Origin: Shewanella sediminis HAW-EB3
Lineage (GTDB): Bacteria > Pseudomonadota > Gammaproteobacteria > Enterobacterales > Shewanellaceae
Length of the DNA: 64,000 nucleotides
NCBI RefSeq assembly: GCF_000018025.1
Contig: NC_009831.1
Span: 186,001 to 250,000 of the forward strand
Direction of reading: 5' to 3'
The position numbers and the translations under genes were made by a program. This document shows positions 47,041 to 56,599 of the stretch, piece after piece. The first letter of the stretch is position 1; each line of letters opens with the position of its first letter. The notes below the pieces were generated by a model. That model did no database searches and was not told where the DNA came from. It saw only the letters and a program-made list of their open reading frames with translations.

Positions 47041-48256
47041 AGGTTTAGCCGTATGGGCGTTATTTATCTATCTGCTCCGCTTAGTCGGTATGCCGTGGAA
47101 CAAATTCAGTAAAGGTTTTGCCTACATTGGTGGCGGCGGTTGGTTGCTGTTTGTGTGGGTTGGGCTGTTGAACTTTACACCCATGGATCTATCCGGCGGG
47201 TCCTTGGTGCAGTCACCGCATATTCAACTCAGACCGGCTTCGAGTCAAATCAAAGGCCAGGTGAAACAGATCTATGTTCAGCCAAACCAGAAGATTGAGG
47301 CTGGGCAGTTAATCTATGAACTCGATGATGAGACCTATCAGATAGCACTCAATAAGGCACTGGTTGCTAAAGAGTCTGCCAATGTTTCTCTTTCTGTGGC
47401 TAAAGAGGATGTGAAGCTGGCTCATAAAGAGTATCAGACAGCGATAACCGACATCGAGATAGTCAAAAACCAGTTAGCAGCAGCAACAAAAGATCTTCTT
47501 TGGAAACAGAAGACGCTGGCAAGGTATACCGAACAGAATCGCGTCGTTCCAAATACCATTACGGCGAGCCAAATGGATGAACAGACCAATGGCATCGATC
47601 TGGCCGAGGCCAATGTTCATACATATGGCTCCCAAATTGATAAGGCAAGTTTGGCCGAGCATAAGGCTAAACTGAATATTGAAAAAGCGGAGTTAGCGGT
47701 AAAGAGCGGTGAGTCAGACTATAGCAGCGAGGTAGAAAACGTTGCTCAGGCTCAATGGAACTTAGATAACACTAAGGTCTACGCTCCGGCAGATGGCTAC
47801 CTGACTAACTATATTATGCGAGAGGGGCAGTTTGTAGGCCTGGTACCACGCATTCAGATGTATACCAATGAAAAGTATGTGCTGATGCGGGTCAACCATC
47901 AGGCTATTCGTAACGTTAAGGTAGGTCAGAATGCGGAGTTTGCATCGGCGGTCTACCCGGGAAAGGTGTTTAATGCTGAGGTTGAGGGGATTATCGAAGC
48001 CACGGGAGAGTCTCAGGGAAGTTTGTTTGCCCGTGATGATAACGTACGTCAGACAACCGGGCAGAACCTGAATAATAAGCACCACTTTGTGCGACTGAAA
48101 TTAAATGAAACTGAGGATTATGATATTCCGGTTGGCTCGGTCGGATTGGCGTGGATCTCTGGTGAGAAACCTGTCTCTTTTCTCGCATTTCTGGACGTGA
48201 TTAGAGGGATCATCATCAGAATGAAGTCGCAAATCTATTACTTCTATTCTATTTGA
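47033..48256 (+). CDS. yiaV: HlyD/EmrA-type membrane fusion protein (YiaV-like)
   Basis: A 407-residue inner-membrane adaptor. Two N-terminal hydrophobic segments (about 3-17 and 30-48) are followed by the first half of a lipoyl domain (SSQIKGQVKQIYVQPNQKIEAGQLI). A long coiled-coil hairpin runs from about 105 to 235, then the second lipoyl half (NTKVYAPADGYLTNYIMREGQFV) and a beta-barrel domain. No inner-membrane pump gene is adjacent, so the substrate is unknown. Confidence 0.82.
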   Translation: MLEGLAVWALFIYLLRLVGMPWNKFSKGFAYIGGGGWLLFVWVGLLNFTPMDLSGGSLVQSPHIQLRPASSQIKGQVKQIYVQPNQKIEAGQLIYELDDETYQIALNKALVAKESANVSLSVAKEDVKLAHKEYQTAITDIEIVKNQLAAATKDLLWKQKTLARYTEQNRVVPNTITASQMDEQTNGIDLAEANVHTYGSQIDKASLAEHKAKLNIEKAELAVKSGESDYSSEVENVAQAQWNLDNTKVYAPADGYLTNYIMREGQFVGLVPRIQMYTNEKYVLMRVNHQAIRNVKVGQNAEFASAVYPGKVFNAEVEGIIEATGESQGSLFARDDNVRQTTGQNLNNKHHFVRLKLNETEDYDIPVGSVGLAWISGEKPVSFLAFLDVIRGIIIRMKSQIYYFYSI

Positions 48257-48270
48257 TGTCATTGGTATTC

Positions 48271-48300
48271 GTCCCGGCAAGACAGATATTTTGCCGGGAC
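48271..48300. terminator. Hairpin between convergent yiaV-like and GGDEF genes
   Basis: GTCCCGGCAA and TTGCCGGGAC form a perfect 10-bp stem around a 10-base loop. There is no long T-run on either side, so a bidirectional terminator is likely but not certain. Confidence 0.6.
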
Positions 48301-48314
48301 TCGTCCAAGCCAAA

Positions 48315-49517
48315 TCAGGTACAGATCTGGTTGCGTCCTTTCTTCTTGGCTCTGTAGAGGGCCTCATCGGCTTGCTTCAACGTCTGATCGAACGTCTCGC
48401 CTCCCAGCCTCTCGGCAACCCCGATGGAGATGGTGACGCTCACGGTTTTCTTGTTTGATTTGTTGGCAGCGTTACGTTTTGCTTTCGTGCTGCGTTTGCG
48501 TTTATCGTCCCGTAATACTATTCGATACTCCTCGATGGACTCTCTGACATCTTCGAGGTGATCGATAACCGAGTCCGTGTCCTTGCGGGGAAAAACGATG
48601 GTGAACTCTTCACCGCCGTATCTGAATACTTTGCCGCCACCGGATACGCGAGCCATTTTAGCGGCAACGAGTTTTAACACCTGATCGCCAACATCGTGAC
48701 CGTAGGTGTCGTTAAACTTCTTAAAGTGATCGATATCGAGCATGGCTACACTGTACTTTCTCCCCAGAGATAGCACTAGATTATAGAGTGCTCGTCTCGA
48801 TGCGAGCCCCGTGAGTTCATCGCGGTAAGCGAGAAAGTAGGAGTCGATTAAGATAGTAAACAGGAAGATGACCGCTAGTGCCGATAGAAGCACGGAAAGT
48901 GGAAGCTGCCCGGGGGTTAAATCATACAGCACCCATATGACGAAGGTGATGAGTATCGAGGTGTTGACCAGATTTGCTTGCCATAGGGTACGGGTTAAAA
49001 CGAGAAGTCCACATAAGTATAGCGGTAGAGCCGCTTGAAATTGAAAGGAGAGGCTCAAGGGTGACTTAGCAGTGATCTCTGCCTGAAAATGTTCAATCCC
49101 CCATAGCCAGCCGTAGGCCATGCCAAAGCAGAGAAAAATTGAAAAAACTCTAACCAGACTGTGGGGAGAGAGTAGCCCCCTATCTTTGAAGAAGGAGAAG
49201 CAGGTGATAATCATCGCACCTCCTAAAAAGTTCGCTTCGGTGTACGAGCTAAGAGATGAGGGGAGGAGATGATGTTGTTTGTCAGCATAAAACAGCAATA
49301 GCAGTGTAGCGAGATAGGCTAAACGACTACGATTAAATTGTAGTGCAAGGGCGGTTGCTGTGACGAGTAGCCAAAAAGGAAGCTGGTTGATGCTCCCCTG
49401 CCAAATTTGCCAGTTAGCTTGTGTAAATTGAAGCAAGCCTAATGAAAAAGCTGTGACTAGCAGCGGAAGAAAGAAATAGCGACACCTGTGATAAAAAGCA
49501 GACAAAACAAACCTCAA
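48315..49517 (-). CDS. Membrane diguanylate cyclase (GGDEF domain)
   Basis: Makes c-di-GMP. A 400-residue protein with about seven or eight N-terminal membrane helices (to residue 215), then a GGDEF domain with SVAMLDIDHFKKFNDTYGHD and the active-site loop RYGGEEF. No RxxD inhibitory site precedes the loop. A basic insertion (KRKRSTKAKRNAANKSNKK) lies before the final strand VSVTISIGVAE. The start is a TTG: an in-frame stop lies 5 codons upstream and no nearby ATG exists, so the exact start is uncertain. Confidence 0.85.
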   Translation of the reverse strand: MRFVLSAFYHRCRYFFLPLLVTAFSLGLLQFTQANWQIWQGSINQLPFWLLVTATALALQFNRSRLAYLATLLLLFYADKQHHLLPSSLSSYTEANFLGGAMIITCFSFFKDRGLLSPHSLVRVFSIFLCFGMAYGWLWGIEHFQAEITAKSPLSLSFQFQAALPLYLCGLLVLTRTLWQANLVNTSILITFVIWVLYDLTPGQLPLSVLLSALAVIFLFTILIDSYFLAYRDELTGLASRRALYNLVLSLGRKYSVAMLDIDHFKKFNDTYGHDVGDQVLKLVAAKMARVSGGGKVFRYGGEEFTIVFPRKDTDSVIDHLEDVRESIEEYRIVLRDDKRKRSTKAKRNAANKSNKKTVSVTISIGVAERLGGETFDQTLKQADEALYRAKKKGRNQICT

Positions 49518-49684
49518 TGATGACTTAGCTTATAACAATCATTCACAATTAAGTTCAGCTTGAATTGAATTTCAAGTGCGATCTAAGCCGTTGAACTCTC
49601 GAATAGTTTATATAAGACGACATATTTCCCCTATACATAAAGCAGTATATGGAGTTTATTTTGTTTTTAATAGCGGTTTACATA

Positions 49685-50098
49685 TCAGGCTGTGATCTCT
49701 GGTTTCATCGTATCGGCGACCAGATGAATAACCGTGATCCACGCCTGTCTTACCTCCTCAGTATAGGCTTCCCCCAACCCGGTCTTCAGGGTATAGAGTA
49801 AGGCGTTTCCTACCGGAGTGAAGTGGCTTTTCTTCGTGCCGTAGCCATTATGTCTCTCGGCTAATTGCTGCAGAACAGGCACTAAGGAATCGAGATCGTT
49901 TAACCCGTCTACGGCAGCTTTTAACATTGACATCAGCTTGCGCCCCTGCATTTTTATATTGCTTCGAAAAAGAGGTTTGAGTGAGGGGTCTATCTCGAAA
50001 AGAGCACCATAAAAAATATCGGCGGCTTGCTCTGCTATGGGCTCTACCTGAGAGAATGAGTGTTGTACTAAAAGGATCTGTTTTTGAGTCAATGACAT
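49685..50098 (-). CDS. Single-domain bacterial haemoglobin
   Basis: A 137-residue globin of the Vitreoscilla-haemoglobin/flavohaemoglobin-globin type. The proximal His is His83 in LAERHNGYG (His85 in Vitreoscilla Hb). The Phe and Tyr/Gln positions of the distal pocket (AADIFYGALFEIDP) are in place. The C-terminal reductase domain of flavohaemoglobin is absent. It may bind O2 or NO. A single gene. Confidence 0.88.
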   Translation of the reverse strand: MSLTQKQILLVQHSFSQVEPIAEQAADIFYGALFEIDPSLKPLFRSNIKMQGRKLMSMLKAAVDGLNDLDSLVPVLQQLAERHNGYGTKKSHFTPVGNALLYTLKTGLGEAYTEEVRQAWITVIHLVADTMKPEITA

Positions 50099-50321
50099 TG
50101 GCTTTCCTTAATATCGTTTCTTTCATCCTGAGACGTCACGTCAACTTTCTAAGTTTAGAAAGGGTATCTACTATGGATAAGAGTGCTATATACGCACTTT
50201 AGCGAGCAGAACGGGTAACTATATTGCATTTAGCATAGACAGAAATCAGAAAACAAGCTTAACTAAATTCAGTTAGATGCGAATATTTGTTGTTTCTATT
50301 TATCAGCCAAAGGGGCTGTTT

Positions 50322-51110
50322 ATGAAAGTCGAACGATATATTCAGGGACAGCCTTGTTGGATTGAACTCGCCAGTCACGATGCGAAAGCGGGCAAGCAAT
50401 TTTATAGTGAATTGTTAGGCTGGGGTTTGCAGGATATGCCTATTCCAGACGGTGTATACACCATGTTTAATCTGGCTCTCGGTGAGGAAATCGATGAGAT
50501 AGGTGCTGCCTATCAGATGCATGTCGAGACGAGTGAGCAGGGAGTGCCAACGAACTGGACCGTCTATTTTGCTGTCGATAGCGTCGATACCACCATAGAA
50601 TTAGTTAGAACCTATGGTGGGGAGTTGTTGCTTGGCCCCCACGATGTCGGCACCGCTGGTAGAATGGCCTTGCTCAGTGATTCTGAAGGGGCAAAATTTG
50701 CGATATGGCAAGCGGGTGAGCATAAAGGGGCTGGGAAAAGAGGAGAGGTCGGAACGCTTTGCTGGGTGGAGTTAGCGTGTCGGGATAGCGAGCTCGCAAA
50801 ACAGTTTTACCCTAACATCTTAGGCTGGAAGGCGCAGCCAGGTGATATGCCCGACTTTGAGTACACCGAGTGGCTTGTCGATGGGCAACCTTTTGGTAGC
50901 ATGATGGAGATGACTGAGGCGTGGGGAGACATTGCGCCCCATTGGATGCTCTATTTTACCGTGGCCGATTGCGATGAAACAGCGGTTAAAGCAGCCAAGC
51001 TCGGGGGCAAGATCTGTGTACCTCCGACTACTATCCCGAAAGTGGGTCGCTTTGCCGTTATCAATGATCCTCAGGGAGGCTTTTTCTCTGTGATTGCTCT
51101 CAATACCTAA
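50322..51110 (+). CDS. Two-domain VOC family protein (glyoxalase/bleomycin-resistance-like)
   Basis: A 262-residue protein made of two vicinal-oxygen-chelate domains (about 1-125 and 140-260). Both begin with a parallel pattern: PCWIELASHDAKAGKQFY and LCWVELACRDSELAKQFY. The conserved late strand FAIWQAGEH/FSVIALN follows in each. Metal ligands and substrate are not assigned. The ATG at 50322 (after AGGGG) is chosen over a codon 45 bases upstream. Confidence 0.85.
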   Translation: MKVERYIQGQPCWIELASHDAKAGKQFYSELLGWGLQDMPIPDGVYTMFNLALGEEIDEIGAAYQMHVETSEQGVPTNWTVYFAVDSVDTTIELVRTYGGELLLGPHDVGTAGRMALLSDSEGAKFAIWQAGEHKGAGKRGEVGTLCWVELACRDSELAKQFYPNILGWKAQPGDMPDFEYTEWLVDGQPFGSMMEMTEAWGDIAPHWMLYFTVADCDETAVKAAKLGGKICVPPTTIPKVGRFAVINDPQGGFFSVIALNT

Positions 51111-51229
51111 GGGAGTCTTTGCATTCTCCATTTATGAGTGGTGAAAAATTACTGCTAAACTTAAATTCGATTACTTATAAATAGCACCGCTTAGGTTTGG
51201 GCTTGAGTGCATTAAATATAGGTTTGTCT

Positions 51230-53263
51230 ATGATGACGCTACAGTTTAGCATTCGACAGAAAATCACCTTTGGCTTTAGCGCTATTGGCGTGCTGCTCAT
51301 TGCTGGCAGCAGCTTTTTCTATTACTCCCTCAGTCAGATAAACCTTGCCAACCAAAATGTTGAAACCCTGGCCGTGCCAGTATTAAAGCAGAGTCATGCG
51401 CTGCAGCTGACACTCCTGAAGATGGTAAAATTATTAGCCGTCGCCAACACTCATAAAGAGCGCTCTGAACTGGATCGCAGTCACAACCAATTTATTCAGT
51501 TACAAACCCGCTATGACGAGGAGTTATCGAGGCTTAAGGGCAAAGTCTTAGACCAGAGTAAAATGCTCAATTCACTTAATCAGGCCGAAGTGGAGTTTCA
51601 ACAATTTCTTGCAGAGAGTAAGAACATGTTTGAGGCAAAGATAGCCATTATCGAAGCGAGTTCCAGGTTTCAAGAGCAGTACCGGGAGTTTGAAAGAAAC
51701 CGCTTCGATGCGAGTAATCTGATGCTGGATCTGGAGTTGATTTCGGCTCCCCAAGAGGCGCGCTTGTTAGAGGAGGTCATCGGCACAGGCACCCGAATCG
51801 ACGACATGTTATTTACCATGGGGAATACCATGTCCAGACTGACTCGAGTCGATATCGCTTCAGGAGTGACGGCTCATCAGGAAGATATTGGCTTTTTAAT
51901 GAGTAACCTGACAACCAATTTTGATTTTTTAAGAAGGCAGGCTGAACCCTTAAATATTCAAGATATTATGGGAGAGTCTTCCCAGAAAATAGACTTGCTG
52001 AAGCAATACTTACTTCAACCGGGAGACTTGTATCTGTTGCAGCATCGAATTATTGCCCAAGGGCAACTGGCGCTGGGAGCTTATACTGAAGGGGAGAAGA
52101 GTTTCGCTGCCAGTTATGAACAACTCGATCTGCTGGCCAATTTAGCCGACCAACGGCTTGTTCAATTGCAAGCAACGGCAAAAGATAAGATATCCGCCGG
52201 TGAAACTCTAGCCATTATACTTGCATTGGTGTTTGTTTTGATGGCGAGTTTCATCTCAATCGTTACTTCCAGAGCCATGTTGGGACCCCTTCAATTGGTG
52301 AACCAGGCTCTGGGGCGTATTGCCGATGGGGACCTGTCTCAGCGTATCACTAAGCAAACAGATGATGAGTTCGGCACCTTGACCGACAACATCAATAAAT
52401 TATCTCAAGATCTGACTCAGCTGCTCAATGAGATTAGTGAGAATGCTCACTCCCTCGATGGTTCGGCGTTAGCATCCAGTCAACAGAGTCAACGTATTGC
52501 ATCTGTCGCAGCAGAGCAGATAGAGCGGGTGGAAAATGTCAGAATAAGAGCAGAGCAGCTGTTCACGAGTTCGACGGTGGTGAAAAATGAAGCCGATAGG
52601 ACGGCCGATAATGTGACTCAGGCATCGGTAAGCAGTCGTGAAATTAAGGGCATAGCATCGACCAACAGCGAAACGATTCAAAACTTGTCAAACGGGCTCA
52701 GTGAATCGGTAGAGGTGATGTCTCGCTTGAGTCATCATAGTCAAGATATCGGTGGGATCTTAGATACAATTGTTGGTATCGCCGAACAGACCAATCTATT
52801 GGCGCTGAATGCGGCCATTGAGTCGGCCAGGGCGGGCGAGCATGGCAGGGGCTTTGCGGTGGTTGCCGATGAGGTGCGAACCTTAGCCATGCGGACGCAA
52901 GAGTCTACCGCCGAGATCCAGACGACAATCACGGCACTGCAGCAGGAAACAGAGTCGGTAGCCGAGTCTATCTCTCTCGGGCAATCTAAAGCTGCAGAGT
53001 GCGTCATTCAGAGTCAGGAGCTGGGGCAGGCGATTGAACATATGGATGCCTCCTTGAATACGATTGAACAGATGAGTAAACATATTGCTCAGGTCGCAGA
53101 TGAGCAGTTAGCCGATAGTCAGAATATTGAAGTCAGCATGGGTGAAACCCTCAATACTGCCAATCAAAATGCCCAAGAGGCGAGTGGGGTGGCCGACCGT
53201 AGTGCCGAGGTTAATGAACTCGCGCGTTCACTTACCCGTTGTGTGAAGCGATTTCGTTTATAA
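51230..53263 (+). CDS. Methyl-accepting chemotaxis protein
   Basis: A 677-residue transmembrane receptor. TM1 near 16-38, a long periplasmic helical domain (about 40-330), TM2 near 331-352 ([19 protein letters not shown]), then HAMP ([13 protein letters not shown]) and the MA domain with tip [21 protein letters not shown]. No W-x-x-F tether; it ends in CVKRFRL. Several start codons are possible (TTG 51197, ATG 51230, ATG 51233). The ATG at 51230 removes a non-conserved lead. It is far from the che operon and the ligand is unknown. Confidence 0.9.
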   Translation: MMTLQFSIRQKITFGFSAIGVLLIAGSSFFYYSLSQINLANQNVETLAVPVLKQSHALQLTLLKMVKLLAVANTHKERSELDRSHNQFIQLQTRYDEELSRLKGKVLDQSKMLNSLNQAEVEFQQFLAESKNMFEAKIAIIEASSRFQEQYREFERNRFDASNLMLDLELISAPQEARLLEEVIGTGTRIDDMLFTMGNTMSRLTRVDIASGVTAHQEDIGFLMSNLTTNFDFLRRQAEPLNIQDIMGESSQKIDLLKQYLLQPGDLYLLQHRIIAQGQLALGAYTEGEKSFAASYEQLDLLANLADQRLVQLQATAKDKISAGETLAIILALVFVLMASFISIVTSRAMLGPLQLVNQALGRIADGDLSQRITKQTDDEFGTLTDNINKLSQDLTQLLNEISENAHSLDGSALASSQQSQRIASVAAEQIERVENVRIRAEQLFTSSTVVKNEADRTADNVTQASVSSREIKGIASTNSETIQNLSNGLSESVEVMSRLSHHSQDIGGILDTIVGIAEQTNLLALNAAIESARAGEHGRGFAVVADEVRTLAMRTQESTAEIQTTITALQQETESVAESISLGQSKAAECVIQSQELGQAIEHMDASLNTIEQMSKHIAQVADEQLADSQNIEVSMGETLNTANQNAQEASGVADRSAEVNELARSLTRCVKRFRL

Positions 53264-53275
53264 CTGATAAATAAA

Positions 53276-53307
53276 AGCACAGCCCACCAGTGGACTGTGC
53301 TTTTTTA
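53276..53307 (+). terminator. Intrinsic terminator after the MCP gene
   Basis: AGCACAGCCCAC pairs with GTGGACTGTGCT (one mismatch) and is followed by T6. Confidence 0.85.
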
Positions 53308-53330
53308 ATGATGGCTTATACCAATGGGGA

Positions 53331-56300
53331 TTACTGCGTCGAGTTTAACTTTCTGCCATAGATGATCAGGTAGAGTGCCGGCAACACGAAAAGAGATAAC
53401 AAGGGCGCTGTGACCATTCCTCCTATCATAGGTGCGGCAATCTTCTGCATCACATCATTGCCCGCTCCCGATCCCCACATGATGGGTAGGAGTCCGAAGA
53501 AGATGGTCGCGACTGTCATGGCCTTAGGGCGAATACGCATAACTGCGCCTTCGATTAAGGCTTCCTTGAGATCCGTGACAGATTCATAGCCGCCGGTCTC
53601 CTTTCTATGCTTGATGGCGTTATTCAGGTAGACCAACATCACCACTCCGAATTCGGCTGCAACCCCCGCCAGTGCGATCATACCGACGGCGACGGCAACT
53701 GACATGTTGTATTCCAAGGCATAGAGTAACCAGGTGCTACCAACCAAGGCAAACGGCAGGCTGAGCATGATAATCCCCGCCTGTAGTGTCGAGCCGAAGG
53801 TCATCATAAGCAGAATGAAGATAACCCCGAGTGCCATAGGTATCACTTTCTTCAGTTTGGCATCGACGCGTTGCATATACTCATACTGACCTGCGAAACC
53901 ATAGCTATATCTGGGAGGTATAGTGAGCACGTTATCCAGTGCCTGCTTTGCCTCATCGATATATTCGCCAATTGAGGTGCCCTCAATATCGACAAACACC
54001 CAGGATATCAGGCGACCATTTTCACTCTTGAGCATAGGTGCCCCATCGGTGATCTCGATATCGGCTAAGTTACGCAGCGGCAGGTAATGACCCGTTTTGG
54101 TGATCACGGGAAGCTCCCTGAGTTTCTCGATATTATCCCTGAGCTCTCTGGGGTAGCGAAGGTTAATTGGATATCGCTCCGCGCCCTGTACCGATTCACC
54201 TATCTCCATACCGCCGATGGCGTAACGAACCACATCCTGTATGTCGGTGAGGGTCATGTCGTAGCGGGAAGCAACATCGAGTTTAGGCGTAATATCTATG
54301 TATCGGCCACCACCGACGCGTTCGGCATAGGCTGATTTAGTATTCGGCAGCTTGCTGAGGATGGCTTCGATATTGGTACCAATTTTCTGCAGTTCATCGA
54401 CATCGGCCCCCGTTATCTTAATGCCTACCGGCGTCTTGATACCGGTAGAGAGCATATCTATGCGGGTTTTGATGGGTTGAACCCAGGCGTTAGTCAGGCC
54501 GGGAACTTTTACCGTCTGCTGCAGTTGGTCGATAATATCTTGAAGCGCGACGCCTTCTCTCCACTCATCTCTTGGATTCAACATGATGGTGGTTTCAAGC
54601 ATAGTTAATGGTGCAGGATCGGTGGCCGTTTCGGCCCTGCCGACTTTACCAAATACCCGCTTGACCTCAGGCACGGTTTTAATCAGTCGATCGGTTTGTT
54701 GCAATATCTCCGCGGCCTTACTGGCACTGATCCCCGGCAGAGCGGTAGGCATATAGAGTAGATCGCCCTCTTCAAGCTCAGGCATAAATTCACTGCCTAA
54801 GTTATTCAGAGGATACCAGGCGCTGAGTAGGGTAATGACGGCGATAACGAGTGTGATCTTAGGAAATCTTAACACCAGTGTCAGTGAGGGCTTGTAAATT
54901 GCGATCAACACCCGACTGATTGGATTACTGGTCTCCTTGGGGATCTTACCTCGAATGAAGAAACCCATCAGAATGGGCACTAAGGTTATCGAAAGCAGGG
55001 CCGCCGCAGCCATCGCAAAGGTCTTGGTATAGGCTAAGGGGCTGAATAACCGACCCTCTTGGGCTTCGAGTGCAAAGACGGGCACGAAGCTTAACGTAAT
55101 AATCAGCAGTGAAAAGAACAGCGCAGGACCGACCTCGATGGACGCCTCTGTGACTATCTTCCAGTGCTCCTTATTGTTAGGTGGCCGTTGATATTTCTCT
55201 TTAAAATGCTCGAGATGTTTATGCATATTCTCGATCATGACGATGGCGCCATCGACCACCGCCCCGATAGCAATTGCAATGCCGCCGAGGCTCATAATAT
55301 TGGCATTCACCCCCATCTTGTTCATCACGATAAAGGCGATGAGAATAGCCAAAGGCAAGGTGATCACGGCAACGAGTGTCGAGCGAGCATGCAGCAAGAA
55401 AAGCAGACACACCAGACCGACCACAAACATCTCCTCTACGACCTTATGGAGTAGATTTTCGACCGAACTTTCGATCAGTTGAGATCTGTCGTAGGTTGGG
55501 ATGATCTCAACCCCTTCCGGGAGACCGGCCTTAAGCTGTTCCAGCTTATCTTTTACCGCTTCGATTGTGGCTAATGCATTCTCGCCATAACGCATGATGA
55601 TAATGCCACCGACCACCTCTCCTTCACCGTCGAGCTCGGCAATACCTCGGCGAGACGCGGGGCCTTTTCGAATGGTAGCCACATCTTTAAGCAGCAGAGG
55701 GGTACCGGAGGGGCTCGTTATTCCCAGAGGGATCTCTCTGAAATCATCTAATGTCTGTCGATAGCCTTTGGCTCGCACCATGTATTCGGCTTCGGCCATC
55801 TCGATAACCGAACCACCGGCTTCGGTATTCGACTTAGCTATCGCATTCTTAATCGAGGCGATATCCAACTTATAGATGGCCAACTTATCGGGTTCGATCA
55901 CTATCTGATAGGTCTGCTCCATACCGCCGACGGTGGCGACTTCGGAGACTCCAGCGACACTTTGGAGCTCCAGTTTCAGATACCAATCTTGTAGGCTTTT
56001 CAGTTGAGACAGATCTAAATTACCGGATCTGTCCACTAAGGCGTACTCGAATATCCAGCCAACTCCGGAAGCATCCGGTCCCAGAGAGGGTTGGATACCT
56101 TGAGGTAAGCGGCTGCTGACCTGATTGAGGTATTCCAGAACCCGGGATCTTGCCCAATAGATATCGGTACCATCTTCAAAAATGACATACACATAGGAGT
56201 CACCGAAGAAAGAGTAGCCTCGAACTGTCTTGGCGCCGGGTACAGCGAGCATGGCCGTGGATAACGGGTAAGTCACCTGCTCCTCGACAAGTTTTGGTGC

Positions 56301-56468
56301 CTGTCCGGGGAATGGGGTTTTAATGATCACCTGCACATCGGAAAGATCCGGAAGGGCATCTAACGGGGTATTTCTCAGCTCTTGAACGCCCCATACCGTG
56401 ATCATGATGGTGATGATCAATACCATGAGGCGTTGCTTGATTGAGGCCTCGATAATTTTCTTAAGCAT
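53331..56468 (-). CDS. cusA: Heavy-metal efflux RND pump, CusA/CzcA family
   Basis: An inner-membrane proton-driven metal pump of 1045 residues. It has 12 helices in two halves, each with a large periplasmic insertion. It starts MLKKIIEASIKQRLMVLIIT, as in CusA. GAIVMIENMHKHLE (proton relay region) and the duplicated GIKITGADVDEL segment are present. The CusA subgroup exports Cu(I)/Ag(I). It forms a tripartite complex with the adaptor encoded just upstream and an outer-membrane CusC-type channel that is not in this window. SD GGAGGAG is placed ahead of the ATG, which overlaps the stop of the small ORF (TAATG). Confidence 0.92.
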   Translation of the reverse strand: MLKKIIEASIKQRLMVLIITIMITVWGVQELRNTPLDALPDLSDVQVIIKTPFPGQAPKLVEEQVTYPLSTAMLAVPGAKTVRGYSFFGDSYVYVIFEDGTDIYWARSRVLEYLNQVSSRLPQGIQPSLGPDASGVGWIFEYALVDRSGNLDLSQLKSLQDWYLKLELQSVAGVSEVATVGGMEQTYQIVIEPDKLAIYKLDIASIKNAIAKSNTEAGGSVIEMAEAEYMVRAKGYRQTLDDFREIPLGITSPSGTPLLLKDVATIRKGPASRRGIAELDGEGEVVGGIIIMRYGENALATIEAVKDKLEQLKAGLPEGVEIIPTYDRSQLIESSVENLLHKVVEEMFVVGLVCLLFLLHARSTLVAVITLPLAILIAFIVMNKMGVNANIMSLGGIAIAIGAVVDGAIVMIENMHKHLEHFKEKYQRPPNNKEHWKIVTEASIEVGPALFFSLLIITLSFVPVFALEAQEGRLFSPLAYTKTFAMAAAALLSITLVPILMGFFIRGKIPKETSNPISRVLIAIYKPSLTLVLRFPKITLVIAVITLLSAWYPLNNLGSEFMPELEEGDLLYMPTALPGISASKAAEILQQTDRLIKTVPEVKRVFGKVGRAETATDPAPLTMLETTIMLNPRDEWREGVALQDIIDQLQQTVKVPGLTNAWVQPIKTRIDMLSTGIKTPVGIKITGADVDELQKIGTNIEAILSKLPNTKSAYAERVGGGRYIDITPKLDVASRYDMTLTDIQDVVRYAIGGMEIGESVQGAERYPINLRYPRELRDNIEKLRELPVITKTGHYLPLRNLADIEITDGAPMLKSENGRLISWVFVDIEGTSIGEYIDEAKQALDNVLTIPPRYSYGFAGQYEYMQRVDAKLKKVIPMALGVIFILLMMTFGSTLQAGIIMLSLPFALVGSTWLLYALEYNMSVAVAVGMIALAGVAAEFGVVMLVYLNNAIKHRKETGGYESVTDLKEALIEGAVMRIRPKAMTVATIFFGLLPIMWGSGAGNDVMQKIAAPMIGGMVTAPLLSLFVLPALYLIIYGRKLNSTQ

Positions 56469-56587
56469 TATCTACTCCTCCAATTATCCAAGGGGGTTAG
56501 TCTGGTTATCAGAGCTTCAACCTTGTCGATCACCAGCATAGTGAGCCTCTGATTAATTGAGGCTTCATCGTTAATGTTCTTAAGCAT
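56468..56587 (-). CDS. 39-residue ORF resembling the CusA N-terminus
   Basis: Starts MLKNINDEASINQRLTMLVI; CusA starts MLKKIIEASIKQRLMVLIIT. The match runs across the first 20 residues and a later TPLD. It has its own SD (GGGAGAGG 4 bases ahead) and lies 12 bases after the cusB stop. Its TAA overlaps the cusA ATG by one base (TAATG). It could be an expressed small protein, a leader for translational coupling, or a leftover of a tandem duplication of the cusA 5' end. Nothing beyond the N-terminal resemblance indicates function. Confidence 0.5.
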   Translation of the reverse strand: MLKNINDEASINQRLTMLVIDKVEALITRLTPLDNWRSR

Positions 56588-56599
56588 GAATCCTCTCCC

